A stretch of DNA of 64,000 nt from Pseudomonas baetica (GTDB taxonomy: Bacteria > Pseudomonadota > Gammaproteobacteria > Pseudomonadales > Pseudomonadaceae). Made by a program: the position numbers and the translations under genes. Positions within the stretch are counted from its first letter, which is position 1, and every line of letters starts with the position of its first letter. Below are positions 30,212-38,801 of this stretch, piece after piece. Where the stretch lies: assembly GCF_019733355.1 (NCBI RefSeq), contig NZ_JAIHLQ010000034.1:20678-84677 (forward strand), given 5' to 3'. The notes below the pieces were generated by a model. It was not told where the DNA came from. It saw nothing but the letters and a program-made list of their open reading frames with translations, and did no database searches.

Positions 30212-31222
30212 TTAATCAATCAGTTGAGCATCTTTCAGCGCGCCGATAGCCGTGAGCCAGCGCGGATCCTGACGATAATCGGTGCTGGCGAACGCCTTGC
30301 CGCGCATCCGCGCAATACGGGCGGACGGCTTGACCTTCATGCGTTGTGCAGCGCTCAGCGCCAACTCGGCCGCAGCGCGGTCGTTGCAGACCAGGCCCAT
30401 GTCGCAACCGGCACTGAGTGCGGCCTCAATGCGGCTGGCGGCATCGCCGACCACATGGGCGCCGGCCATCGACAGGTCGTCGCTGAAGATCACACCGTCG
30501 AACTGCAACTCGCCGCGCAGAATTTCCTGCAACCAGCGTCGGGAGAAGCCAGCAGGCTGTGAGTCGACTTGCGGGTAGATAACGTGGGCGGGCATGACCG
30601 CGGCCAATTGTTTGCTGAGTCTTGCAAATGGCACAAGGTCGTTGGCGCGGATCTCGTCGAGGCTACGCTCGTCGTTCGGGATCGCCACATGCGAATCGGC
30701 TTCCGCCCAGCCATGACCGGGAAAGTGTTTACCGGTGGCCGCCATACCGGCGCTGTTCATGCCGCGAATGAAGGCACCGGCCAGTAATGCGGCACGCTCG
30801 GGATCGCCTTCGAACGAGCGCGTGCCGACAACGGCACTGCGCTGATAATCCAGATCAAGTACCGGGGCAAAGCTCAAATCGAGTCCGACCGCCAGCACTT
30901 CCGTGGCCATGATCCAGCCACACTGCTCGGCCAGATATTCGGCATTCGGGTTGTCAGCAATGGCGCGCATGGCCGGTAGACGGACAAAGCCCTGACGCAG
31001 ACGCTGGACGCGACCGCCCTCCTGATCCACGGCCAGCAGCAGGTCGGGACGTATGGCGCGAATCGACGCGCTCAGCTCGCGCACTTGACGTGGATGCTCG
31101 ATGTTGCGGGCAAAAATGATAAGGCCACCTACTTCAGGCTGACGCAACAATTGGCGATCTTCAGGCGTCAGCCAGGTACCGGCGACATCCACCATCAACG
31201 AGCCTTGCAGGCCAGCAGTCAT
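30212..31222 (-). CDS. nagZ: Beta-N-acetylhexosaminidase
   Basis: 336 aa from the ATG at 31222, which has AAGGA 7 nt upstream; the open frame to 31255 is not supported. It is a GH3 enzyme of the short cytosolic type: DQEGGRVQRLR near 65, KHFPGHGWAEADSHV near 164 with the catalytic His loop, and GVIFSDDLSMAGAHV near 244 with the nucleophile Asp. NagZ removes GlcNAc from anhydro-muropeptides during cell-wall recycling, producing the AmpR inducer in pseudomonads. It is followed by the interrupted mtnP gene after 13 bp and preceded by psrA on the same strand. Confidence 0.95.
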   Translation of the reverse strand: MTAGLQGSLMVDVAGTWLTPEDRQLLRQPEVGGLIIFARNIEHPRQVRELSASIRAIRPDLLLAVDQEGGRVQRLRQGFVRLPAMRAIADNPNAEYLAEQCGWIMATEVLAVGLDLSFAPVLDLDYQRSAVVGTRSFEGDPERAALLAGAFIRGMNSAGMAATGKHFPGHGWAEADSHVAIPNDERSLDEIRANDLVPFARLSKQLAAVMPAHVIYPQVDSQPAGFSRRWLQEILRGELQFDGVIFSDDLSMAGAHVVGDAASRIEAALSAGCDMGLVCNDRAAAELALSAAQRMKVKPSARIARMRGKAFASTDYRQDPRWLTAIGALKDAQLID

Positions 31223-31380
31223 AGAGATTCCTTGAAAACAAAAAAACCGATCCACATGAAATCGCCACCGAGGGCGGTGCCCGGCAGGTCGGCGATATCT
31301 TTGGAGAACGGGTTCAGAACGAGAGTTGGCATGGGCGGCTAGCTTAGCGGATACAAGCTGCCGCGCCCACCCGTGCGCGG

Positions 31381-32088
31381 TTAAACCTTGGCGGCTACCG
31401 GCGTTGATTTACTGCGCGGACGCAGTTGCGCGGTGGCCATGGCCGCGTCCGTGACGCCGGTTTCGGCGCGCATGCCCGCTGCGAGGAACGGCACCATCAG
31501 GCGCATGACCTGCTCAATTGAAGTGTTGACGCCGAAATCGGTTTCGGCAATCGCACGCAAGGCCTTGATGCCGGACATACTGAACGCGGCAGCACCAAGC
31601 ATGAAGTGCACGCGCCAGAACAGCTCAATCGGAGGAATGCGCGGCGCTGCCTCGTTGACCAGCAGCATATAGCGGCGGAATACCTTGCCGTACATGTCTT
31701 CAAGATAACGACGCAGGTGACCCTGGCTCTGGCTGAACGCGAGGCCGAGCAGACGCATGAAGATCGACAGGTCGTTGCCGCTGCGTGGCTGAACCACCAG
31801 CGCCTGCTCGACGAGGATTTCCAGCAACTCTTCAAGGGTTGGTTTGTTTTCAGGCTTGGCCTGACGCCGCTCCAGCTCTTTATCAAGGCTCGTGCAAAAC
31901 GGTCCGAGGAAGCGCGAGAAGACCGCTTGAATCAGCGCTTTCTTCGAGCCGAAATGGTAATTCACCGCTGCCAGATTGACGCCGGCCTTGCTAGTGATCA
32001 AACGCAATGAGGTTTCAGCGAAACCTTTCTCCGCGAACAACTGCTCGGCAGCATCAAGAATGCGTTCAACGGTTTCCGACTGGGCCAT
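31381..32088 (-). CDS. psrA: TetR-family fatty-acid-responsive regulator PsrA
   Basis: 235 aa from the ATG at 32088 (MAQSETVERILDAAEQLF), preceded by GGAG; an in-frame start at 32106 lacks support. The N-terminal TetR HTH is FAETSLRLITSKAGVNLAAVNYHFGSKKALIQ; the C-terminal domain is the DUF1956-like ligand-binding part. In Pseudomonas, PsrA senses long-chain fatty acids, represses itself and fadBA and activates rpoS. Its position between nagZ and lexA matches other pseudomonads. Two overlapping G/CAAAC-N4-GTTTG/C operators lie 16-42 bp upstream of the start, agreeing with autorepression. Confidence 0.95.
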   Translation of the reverse strand: MAQSETVERILDAAEQLFAEKGFAETSLRLITSKAGVNLAAVNYHFGSKKALIQAVFSRFLGPFCTSLDKELERRQAKPENKPTLEELLEILVEQALVVQPRSGNDLSIFMRLLGLAFSQSQGHLRRYLEDMYGKVFRRYMLLVNEAAPRIPPIELFWRVHFMLGAAAFSMSGIKALRAIAETDFGVNTSIEQVMRLMVPFLAAGMRAETGVTDAAMATAQLRPRSKSTPVAAKV

Positions 32089-32103
32089 GGCTACTCCGCC
32101 TGA

Positions 32104-32130
32104 CAAACACTTGTTTGAAACATACGTTTC
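32104..32130. promoter_or_regulatory. psrA: Tandem PsrA operators upstream of psrA
   Basis: CAAACACTTGTTTG (32104-32117) and GAAACATACGTTTC (32117-32130) both fit the published PsrA consensus G/CAAAC-N2-4-GTTTG/C with N4, sharing one base. They lie just upstream of the psrA start on its minus-strand promoter. Confidence 0.85.
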
Positions 32131-32255
32131 AGCCTGTGCCTTGTCAAGCCTGCCAGTTCGTTTTGGGAATGGTCGGTCAGCTATTTAACCACACAAGACC
32201 GATGCATTAATAAGCAGGCCTGCCGACCGTCCGGCGCCCTGCAAAAAAACGAGCA

Positions 32256-32283
32256 TTGCCAAGACCGCTTCACTGTATATAAT
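32256..32283 (+). promoter_or_regulatory. lexA: Sigma-70 promoter of lexA
   Basis: TTGCCA (32256-32261), 16-bp spacer, TATAAT (32278-32283). The -10 lies inside the first LexA box, fitting autorepression. Confidence 0.7.
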
Positions 32284-32307
32284 CCCAGTCACTGTATAAA
32301 AAGACAG
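32273..32307. promoter_or_regulatory. lexA: Two LexA (SOS) boxes upstream of lexA
   Basis: Two 16-bp CTG-N10-CAG sites: CTGTATATAATCCCAG (32273-32288) and CTGTATAAAAAGACAG (32292-32307). The second ends 10 bp before the lexA ATG. Tandem boxes at lexA are usual in gamma-proteobacteria. Confidence 0.92.
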
Positions 32308-32317
32308 AGCGATCAAT

Positions 32318-32926
32318 ATGCTAAAGCTGACGCCACGCCAAGCCGAGATTCTGGCCTTTATCAAACGCTGCCTTGAAGACAACGGCTACCCGCCGACCCG
32401 CGCGGAAATCGCTCAGGAACTGGGTTTCAAGTCGCCCAACGCAGCGGAAGAACATCTCAAAGCGCTGGCTCGCAAGGGTGCCATCGAGATGACCCCTGGT
32501 GCATCCCGTGGCATTCGCATCCCCGGTTTCGAAGCCAAAGCCGACGACTCGACCCTGCCAATCATTGGCCGAGTCGCTGCCGGCGCACCGATCCTCGCCC
32601 AGCAGCACATCGAAGAATCCTGCAACATCAATCCTGCATTCTTCCACCCTCGCGCCGACTATCTTCTGCGCGTGCACGGCATGAGCATGAAGGACATCGG
32701 AATTTTCGATGGCGACCTTCTGGCCGTTCACACCACCCGTGAAGCGCGTAATGGCCAGGTTGTCGTCGCCCGCATTGGTGATGAAGTAACCGTCAAACGC
32801 TTCAAGCGGGAAGGCAGCAAAGTCTGGCTGATTGCAGAAAACCCTGAGTTCGCCCCCATCGAAGTCGACCTGAAAGATCAGGAACTGGTTATCGAAGGCT
32901 TGAGTGTCGGCGTAATCCGCCGTTAA
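32318..32926 (+). CDS. lexA: SOS repressor LexA
   Basis: 202 aa. The N-terminal winged helix has LTPRQAEILAFIKRCLEDNGYPPTRAEIAQELG. The self-cleavage site is A88-G89 in GRVAAGAPIL, with catalytic S123 (HGMSMKDIG) and K160 (EVTVKRFK). RecA filaments stimulate cleavage on DNA damage. It lies 229 bp from the divergent psrA start; sulA follows after 10 bp, forming the lexA-sulA operon of pseudomonads. Confidence 0.97.
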   Translation: MLKLTPRQAEILAFIKRCLEDNGYPPTRAEIAQELGFKSPNAAEEHLKALARKGAIEMTPGASRGIRIPGFEAKADDSTLPIIGRVAAGAPILAQQHIEESCNINPAFFHPRADYLLRVHGMSMKDIGIFDGDLLAVHTTREARNGQVVVARIGDEVTVKRFKREGSKVWLIAENPEFAPIEVDLKDQELVIEGLSVGVIRR

Positions 32927-32936
32927 AGGAGGCTTT

Positions 32937-33410
32937 ATGCAGTTCCCACATACCCCTCAACAGACTCAACTGCCGTTATTCGAAGCGTTTCTGACGCAAC
33001 CGATGGCGCCGATCCTAAACGAAGTGGTCGAGCGCCCATGGAATGCCGAACCGGAAGTATTCAGTGAGCTGTCACTGCGCGGTGCCACCGGGAACTGCCT
33101 GAACCTGCTGGCTCCGATCCTTCGCGAACTGAGCGATGATCAAGACGCACGCTGGCTAACGCTGATTGCACCACCTGCCAGCCTGACCCAATCTTGGTTG
33201 CGAGATGCAGGACTGAACCGCGAGCGCATTCTATTGCTGCAACCGAGGGGCACTCAAAGTACTCAGCAACTGGCGTGCGAAGCCTTGCGCCTGGGGCGAA
33301 GCCACACCGTCGTCACCTGGCTCAATCCACTGAACACGGGTTCACGACAACAACTGATCAGTGCTGCACGCAAGGGCGACGCCCAGAGCCTGAATATTCG
33401 ATTGGGTTAA
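32937..33410 (+). CDS. sulA: SOS cell-division inhibitor SulA
   Basis: 157 aa, ATG at 32937 preceded by GGAGG. The central motif-rich part LNLLAPILRELSDDQDARWLTLIAPPASLTQSWLRDAGLNRERILLLQPR resembles the RecA-like SulA/SOS inhibitor fold, and HTVVTWLNPL follows. It blocks FtsZ assembly after DNA damage. It is the second gene of the LexA-controlled operon. A stem GGCTTCTC/GAGAAGCC at 33443-33466 lies 32 bp downstream but lacks a T-run. Confidence 0.9.
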   Translation: MQFPHTPQQTQLPLFEAFLTQPMAPILNEVVERPWNAEPEVFSELSLRGATGNCLNLLAPILRELSDDQDARWLTLIAPPASLTQSWLRDAGLNRERILLLQPRGTQSTQQLACEALRLGRSHTVVTWLNPLNTGSRQQLISAARKGDAQSLNIRLG

Positions 33411-33505
33411 CTGGCTGGTTGCGCGCGCTGTTTGAAGCGCCGGGCTTCTCCAAGGATAGAGAAGCCGATCTGAAGCGGTAGGATAAACAGGAAAGCAGAC
33501 GGGGA

Positions 33506-33739
33506 TCAATGAAGAACCCGCGGCCCCTCTTCCTTGTCAAAATCACCCTCAATCATCCGACCCGCCATCTGCACGCCGACGCTCAGCATCGCCTTGGCGA
33601 TTTCTACATGCTGGCCCTGCAGGAATGTCTTGGCATCCTCGGAGAAATCCAGAGTCACCAGAGAACCCTCGTCCTCAGCCCTGCGCAGTTCGATTCGGCC
33701 GTCGGGTAACTCGACAATTTCTAGAAAGGACGTTGGCAT
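33506..33739 (-). CDS. Conserved hypothetical protein, 77 aa
   Basis: A short acidic protein beginning MPTSFLEIVELPDGRIELRR and containing LVTLDFSEDAKTFLQGQHVEIAKAMLSVGVQMAGRM. It has no signal peptide or TM segment. I know it only as a conserved small protein found at this place in Pseudomonas (between sulA and the DUF6586 gene); its function is unknown. The antisense frames over the same bases are shadows. Confidence 0.75.
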   Translation of the reverse strand: MPTSFLEIVELPDGRIELRRAEDEGSLVTLDFSEDAKTFLQGQHVEIAKAMLSVGVQMAGRMIEGDFDKEEGPRVLH

Positions 33740-33845
33740 ATAGGTCTGTTCTCCACGAAAGGCAGGGATTATATAGACATCATTCAGGCTTCGCTCGGGA
33801 TCTTGACCAGCAGCATGTTTCAGATTGCCGCCGCATCAATCTCCC

Positions 33846-34370
33846 TCAGCACTCATTCAAGCCTTCGCGAAAACGAATCGCCAGACCTTTCAGGTTCTGC
33901 CGCCAGCCCTCCAACTCATCTCGACTCAACTCATCTGGTGCCTCTTCTTCATCCAGATTAACCGCCTGGATCAGCGGCCGTGTCACATCTCCCTTGGGTT
34001 TGCGCGGTACCCTCGGCGGCTGGAACAACGCCGAATGCGCTGCTAGCAGTTTGGCCAGCCAGGTTTGCGAATTGCCCGCCAACTCAACCATTTCAGCCAG
34101 TTCGGGGATAGCAATCGACTCTAGCACTTCGCGCGTCAGCAGCATCTCCGCCCGCGGCGCATTAGCCTGCGGCAGACGGTAGAAACCGGCGATTTCATGG
34201 CAAAGCCCCAACAAGGCACCGTAGAGGTGAAACAACGCCGATTCACGTCCGGCCTGAATCAGCGCCAGAGAATTCATCGCCCGCCCCTCTTCAGCTCGAG
34301 CCAGAGTTTCCAGCGACAGGCCGGCAAAATAGATCTTCTGATTGGTACGGGTATAGAGTTCGTGGGCCAT
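33846..34370 (-). CDS. DUF6586 family protein
   Basis: 174 aa from the ATG at 34370, with GGAGG 8 nt upstream (a GTG at 34385 precedes it in frame). The first half is helical, MAHELYTRTNQKIYFAGLSLETLARAEEG, and the rest carries LALIQAGRESALFHLYGALLGLCHEIAGFYRLP. It is known to me as a conserved pseudomonad protein of unknown function next to topA. No enzymatic motif is visible. Confidence 0.75.
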   Translation of the reverse strand: MAHELYTRTNQKIYFAGLSLETLARAEEGRAMNSLALIQAGRESALFHLYGALLGLCHEIAGFYRLPQANAPRAEMLLTREVLESIAIPELAEMVELAGNSQTWLAKLLAAHSALFQPPRVPRKPKGDVTRPLIQAVNLDEEEAPDELSRDELEGWRQNLKGLAIRFREGLNEC

Positions 34371-34455
34371 GACGGCAGCCTCCACAGCGAAATAATTGCT
34401 TCACAAAGGCCGAACAGTGTCGTGGATCAGCCGATCCCACCGCAAGCACAAAACA

Positions 34456-34497
34456 AAAAGGCCGCATGAAAACCCGTGGGTTCTCATGCGGCCTTTT
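34456..34497 (-). terminator. topA: Intrinsic terminator of topA
   Basis: A 14-bp stem AAAAGGCCGCATGA/TCATGCGGCCTTTT (34456-34469 and 34484-34497) with a small inner hairpin AACCC/GGGTT; the T-run follows on the minus strand, right after the topA stop. Confidence 0.88.
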
Positions 34498-34514
34498 CAG
34501 TGTGTGGCTAACGC

Positions 34515-37148
34515 CTACTCAGCCTTGGCTTTTGCGCTGCGCTTGTCTTCAACCGCCCACTTGCCACCGTCGTAGTAAGCCTTCCAACCGGTAGGTTTGC
34601 CGTCGACCTCGGTCTGCACGTATTGCTCCTTGGTCTTGCGGCTGTAGCGGATCACCGCTGGCAGACCATCAGGATCCTTCTGCGGCGCTTCACACAGGAA
34701 GTGATACTTCGGATCAATCTCGCTCTTGTGCGGCAGAATCTCGATCACCAATGGAGCACGAGTCTCACGGTTTTTCGGGAACTGACTGGCCGCCAGGAAC
34801 AGACCGGACGCACCGTCGCGCAGGATGTAGGTGTCGTTGACCTTTTCGCACTTCAGCTCAGGCATCTTCACCGGATCCATCTTCGGCGGCGCCGCGTCAC
34901 CGCTTTTGAGCAGTTTGCGCGTGTTTTTACAGGTCGGGTTGGTGCAGCCGAAGAACTTGCCGAAACGGCCGGTCTTGAGTTGCATCTCGCTGCCACACTT
35001 GTCGCACTCAAGGCTTGGACCTTCATAGCCCTTGATGCGATAGCTGCCTTCTTCGATTTCGTATCCGGCGCAATCCGGGTTGTTACCGCAGATGTGCAGT
35101 TTGCGTTTCTCATCGAGCAGATAAGCGTCCATCGCAGTGCTGCAAATCGGGCAGCGATGCTTGCCACGCAGTACCAGCGACTCCGACTCACCCTCGTCGT
35201 CCGCAGCGATTTCATCGCCCGGCACCAGGTTGACAGTAGCCTTGCAGCGTTCTTTTGGCGGCAGGCTGTAACCCGAGCAACCAAGGAACACACCGGTCGA
35301 AGCCGTACGAATTTGCATCGGACGGCCGCAAGTCGTGCACGGGATGTCGGTCATGACCGGCTGATTGGCACGCATTCCGCTTTCAGGATTCTCAGCTACT
35401 TCGAGTTTCTTCTTGAAGTCGCCGTAGAACTCGTCCAGCACGCTCTTCCAGTCACGCTCGCCCTGAGCCACGTCATCAAGGTTCTCTTCCATGCCGGCGG
35501 TAAAGCCGTAGTCCATGAGATTGGAGAAGCTCTCCGACAGTCGCTCGGTAACGATGTCGCCCATTTTTTCCGAATAGAAACGACGGTTGTGCAGCGTCAC
35601 ATAACCGCGATCCTGAATAGTCGAAATAATCGCCGCATAAGTTGAAGGACGACCGATGCCGCGCTTTTCCATTTCCTTCACAAGGCTGGCCTCCGAGTAA
35701 CGGGCCGGCGGCTTGGTGAAGTGCTGGGAAGGATCGAGCTTGATGAGCTTCATCACATCGCCCTGCGCCATGTCAGGCAGAACGTCGTCATCGCCAGGCT
35801 TGGCAATTTGCGGCATAACGCGGGTGTAACCGTCGAACTTGAGGATGCGGCCCTTGGCACGCAACTCGAAATCACCCGCCCCAACGCTGACGGTAGTCGA
35901 CAGATATTGCGCCGGCAGCATCTGGCAGGCCAGAAACTGGCGCCAGATGAGCTCGTAGAGGCGCTCCGCGTCACGCTCCATGCCTGCAAGCTTGCTCGGC
36001 GTGGTGTTGGCGTCGGACGGACGAATGGCTTCGTGAGCCTCTTGTGCGCCTTCCTTGCTGCTATAGACGTTTGGCGTTTCCGGCAGGTACTTCTTGCCGA
36101 ACTCGTCTTCGATGTAAGTACGCGCCATCGTCACGGCATCAACCGAGAGGTTGGTCGAGTCAGTACGCATATAAGTGATGTAGCCCGCTTCATACAGACG
36201 CTGAGCCATCATCATGGTCTTCTTCACACCGAAGCCCAGACGATTACTCGCAGCCTGCTGCAGGGTGGACGTGATGAATGGAGCAGAAGGCTTGCTGCTG
36301 GTCGGCTTGTCCTCGCGCTTGACGATGCTGTAGCTGGAAGACTTGAGCTTCTCCAGCGCCGCCATGGCCTGGGCTTCGTTCAGCGGCTTGAAGGCCTCGC
36401 CCTTCTCACGCGCAACGTCAAAACGCACGGTCGAACCTTTGGTAGTGCCTAAATCGGCGTGCACTTCCCAGTATTCCTCAGGGTTGAAGGCACGGATTTC
36501 GCGCTCGCGCTCGACCACCAGCTTCACCGCAACCGATTGCACACGACCGGCAGACAGGCCACGGGCGATCTTGGCCCACAGCAGCGGCGAAACCATGTAA
36601 CCAACCACGCGATCGAGAAAACGACGCGCCTGCTGGGCATTTACACGATCAATATCCAGTTCGCCGGGCGCCGAGAAAGCTTCCTGAATCGCTTTCTTGG
36701 TGATTTCGTTGAACACCACTCGCTTGTAGCGGCTGTCGTCACCACCGATGGCTTCGCGCAGGTGCCATGCAATGGCTTCCCCCTCGCGATCCAAGTCGGT
36801 TGCGAGATAGATGGTGTCAGCATCTTTGGCAAGCCGGCGCAGCTCTTCGATCACCTTCTCTTTACCTGGGAGGATCTCGTACTTGGCTTTCCAGCCATGA
36901 TCGGGATCGACACCCATACGCGAGACGAGCTGCTTGCGCGCTTTCTCTTTCGGTGTGAGCACCGGACCTTCGCCTGCGGCAGCCTTGCCGCGCTTGGCGG
37001 CTGGCTCTTTGCTGGCGCTAGCCGAACCGCTGGTGGGCAGGTCTCGGATATGGCCGATACTCGACTTCACCACGTATTGGTTACCCAGATACTTGTTGAT
37101 GGTCTTGGCCTTAGCCGGGGATTCCACAATGACCAGCGATTTGCCCAT
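34515..37148 (-). CDS. topA: DNA topoisomerase I (type IA)
   Basis: 877 aa. The Toprim domain has LVIVESPAKAKTINKYLG at 4 onwards and the DLDREGEA acidic motif near 118. The catalytic tyrosine is Y326 in YITYMRTDSTNLS. Three C-terminal four-cysteine zinc ribbons are visible (starting CTTCGRPM, CPICSTAM and CDKCGSEM), followed by a basic tail rich in K/A. It relaxes negative supercoils. A linker with Ser/Ala/Lys (TSGSASASKEPAAKRGKAA) is inserted in the Toprim region, as in other pseudomonads. Confidence 0.97.
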   Translation of the reverse strand: MGKSLVIVESPAKAKTINKYLGNQYVVKSSIGHIRDLPTSGSASASKEPAAKRGKAAAGEGPVLTPKEKARKQLVSRMGVDPDHGWKAKYEILPGKEKVIEELRRLAKDADTIYLATDLDREGEAIAWHLREAIGGDDSRYKRVVFNEITKKAIQEAFSAPGELDIDRVNAQQARRFLDRVVGYMVSPLLWAKIARGLSAGRVQSVAVKLVVEREREIRAFNPEEYWEVHADLGTTKGSTVRFDVAREKGEAFKPLNEAQAMAALEKLKSSSYSIVKREDKPTSSKPSAPFITSTLQQAASNRLGFGVKKTMMMAQRLYEAGYITYMRTDSTNLSVDAVTMARTYIEDEFGKKYLPETPNVYSSKEGAQEAHEAIRPSDANTTPSKLAGMERDAERLYELIWRQFLACQMLPAQYLSTTVSVGAGDFELRAKGRILKFDGYTRVMPQIAKPGDDDVLPDMAQGDVMKLIKLDPSQHFTKPPARYSEASLVKEMEKRGIGRPSTYAAIISTIQDRGYVTLHNRRFYSEKMGDIVTERLSESFSNLMDYGFTAGMEENLDDVAQGERDWKSVLDEFYGDFKKKLEVAENPESGMRANQPVMTDIPCTTCGRPMQIRTASTGVFLGCSGYSLPPKERCKATVNLVPGDEIAADDEGESESLVLRGKHRCPICSTAMDAYLLDEKRKLHICGNNPDCAGYEIEEGSYRIKGYEGPSLECDKCGSEMQLKTGRFGKFFGCTNPTCKNTRKLLKSGDAAPPKMDPVKMPELKCEKVNDTYILRDGASGLFLAASQFPKNRETRAPLVIEILPHKSEIDPKYHFLCEAPQKDPDGLPAVIRYSRKTKEQYVQTEVDGKPTGWKAYYDGGKWAVEDKRSAKAKAE

Positions 37149-37262
37149 GGATCAGAAAATTCCTGAATTCTAGAAGTGAAAGGCGGTTGGCGCCTGACGC
37201 GGCACCGCTATATATAGTTGATACAAGGTGAGGTCAAGCACAGGGTGCTGCGCGCACTCGCC

Positions 37263-37499
37263 TCATGCCTTGGAAAAAAGGCTCGGTTCGGCTTGCACCA
37301 AAGCAAAGCGTGGCACCTGCTCGCCGTCAACCTCGACTGACTCGAGAAACATACTCAAAGGGCGCACCCAAAAGCCGTAATCGCCATACAGGGCTTGGTA
37401 AAAGACCACTTCTTCTTCGGTCTCGGAATGCCGTGCAACATTGAACACACGGTACTGCGGACCTTTGTAATGTTGGTAGAGCCCAGGTTGTATCGGCAT
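37263..37499 (-). CDS. DUF1653 family protein
   Basis: 78 aa from the ATG at 37499, with GAGGG upstream; the frame is open to 37517. The sequence PGLYQHYKGPQYRVFNVARHSETEEEVVFYQALYGDYGFWVRPLSMF is the classic DUF1653 pattern (YxHYKGxxY, VxYQALYG, WVRPxxMF). The function is unknown. It lies between topA and fadA, the order also known from PAO1. Confidence 0.9.
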   Translation of the reverse strand: MPIQPGLYQHYKGPQYRVFNVARHSETEEEVVFYQALYGDYGFWVRPLSMFLESVEVDGEQVPRFALVQAEPSLFSKA

Positions 37500-37549
37500 G
37501 CTTCGGCCCTCACTCAAATTTTTTCAAAAAAAAACAAAATAAATCCACA

Positions 37550-37578
37550 AAAACAAAAACCGGGGCACTTGGCCCCGG
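37550..37578 (-). terminator. Intrinsic terminator after fadA
   Basis: Stem CCGGGGC/GCCCCGG (37560-37566 and 37572-37578) followed on the minus strand by a long T-rich stretch. It ends the fadBA transcript before the DUF1653 gene. Confidence 0.85.
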
Positions 37579-37596
37579 CTTCCATCAACGAGACGC

Positions 37597-38772
37597 TTAT
37601 ACGCGTTCGAAGACGGTGGAGATGCCTTGGCCGAGACCAATGCACATAGTGGCCACCCCGAAGGTGCCGCTATTCTGCTTCATCACGTTCAGCAGGGTGC
37701 CGGAAATACGCGCACCGGAGCAACCGAACGGGTGACCCAGGGCAATCGCGCCGCCGTGCAGGTTAACCTTCTCATTCATCTTGTCGAGTACTTTCAGATC
37801 TTTCAGCACTGGCAGCGCCTGTGCGGCGAAAGCTTCATTGAGCTCGAAGAAGTCGATATCGTTGATGACAAGACCTGCACGCTTCAGGGCTTTCTGTGTA
37901 GCCGGAACTGGACCATAGCCCATGATTGCCGGATCCACACCCGCCACTGCCATCGAACGGATCACCGCCATCGGCTGAATACCCAGGTCCTGCGCACGCT
38001 GCGCCGACATCACGATCATGCACGAAGCACCATCAGTGATCTGCGACGAAGTACCGGCAGTCACGGTGCCGCCCTTTGGATTGAAAGCAGGCTTGAGGGC
38101 CGCCAGGCTTTCCAGGGTAGTTTCCGGACGAATGGTTTCGTCGTAGTCGAACAGTTTCAGGAAACCGTTCTCGTCATAGCCCTGCATCGGGATGATTTCG
38201 TCTTTGAACTTGCCTTCCACAGTTGCCTTGTGGGCGAGCTGGTGGGAACGCACGCCAAAGGCGTCTTGCTGCTCACGCGTGATGCCGTGCATCTTGCCCA
38301 GCATTTCAGCGGTCAGGCCCATCATGCCCGAGGCTTTCGCCGCGTACAGGGACATGTGCGGGTTCGGATCGACACCGTGCATCATGCTCACATGGCCCAT
38401 ATGCTCGACGCCGCCAACCACGAACACGTCACCGTTACCGGTCATGATCGCTTGCGCTGCAGTGTGCAGAGCGCTCATCGACGAGCCGCACAGACGGCTG
38501 ACGGTCTGGCCGGCCGAGGTATGCGGGATCTGGGTCATCAGCGACGCCATGCGCGCAATGTTCCAGCCCTGCTCCAGGGTCTGGTTTACACAGCCCCAGA
38601 TCACGTCCTCGACTTCAGCAGGATCGACCTTGACGTTGCGCTCCAGCAATTTGCTGATCAGGTGCGCCGACATGTCTTCAGCGCGGGTGTTGCGGTGCAT
38701 GCCGCCCTTGGAGCGGCCCATCGGTGTACGACCGAAGTCGACAATCACGACGTCTCTAGGATTCAAGCTCAT
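37597..38772 (-). CDS. fadA: 3-ketoacyl-CoA thiolase, beta subunit of the fatty-acid oxidation complex
   Basis: 391 aa, the normal FadA length. The acyl-enzyme cysteine is at about residue 95 in VSRLCGSSMSALHTAAQAI; the other catalytic motifs are GHPFGCSGARI (His) and MCIGLGQGISTVFE (Cys) near the C-terminus. It thiolytically cleaves 3-ketoacyl-CoA to acetyl-CoA in the FadBA complex. It lies 29 bp downstream of fadB, in the same operon, and so is probably under PsrA repression. Confidence 0.97.
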   Translation of the reverse strand: MSLNPRDVVIVDFGRTPMGRSKGGMHRNTRAEDMSAHLISKLLERNVKVDPAEVEDVIWGCVNQTLEQGWNIARMASLMTQIPHTSAGQTVSRLCGSSMSALHTAAQAIMTGNGDVFVVGGVEHMGHVSMMHGVDPNPHMSLYAAKASGMMGLTAEMLGKMHGITREQQDAFGVRSHQLAHKATVEGKFKDEIIPMQGYDENGFLKLFDYDETIRPETTLESLAALKPAFNPKGGTVTAGTSSQITDGASCMIVMSAQRAQDLGIQPMAVIRSMAVAGVDPAIMGYGPVPATQKALKRAGLVINDIDFFELNEAFAAQALPVLKDLKVLDKMNEKVNLHGGAIALGHPFGCSGARISGTLLNVMKQNSGTFGVATMCIGLGQGISTVFERV

Positions 38773-38801
38773 AAGTTCACTCTCACTCTAGTTGGGGGCG
38801 C

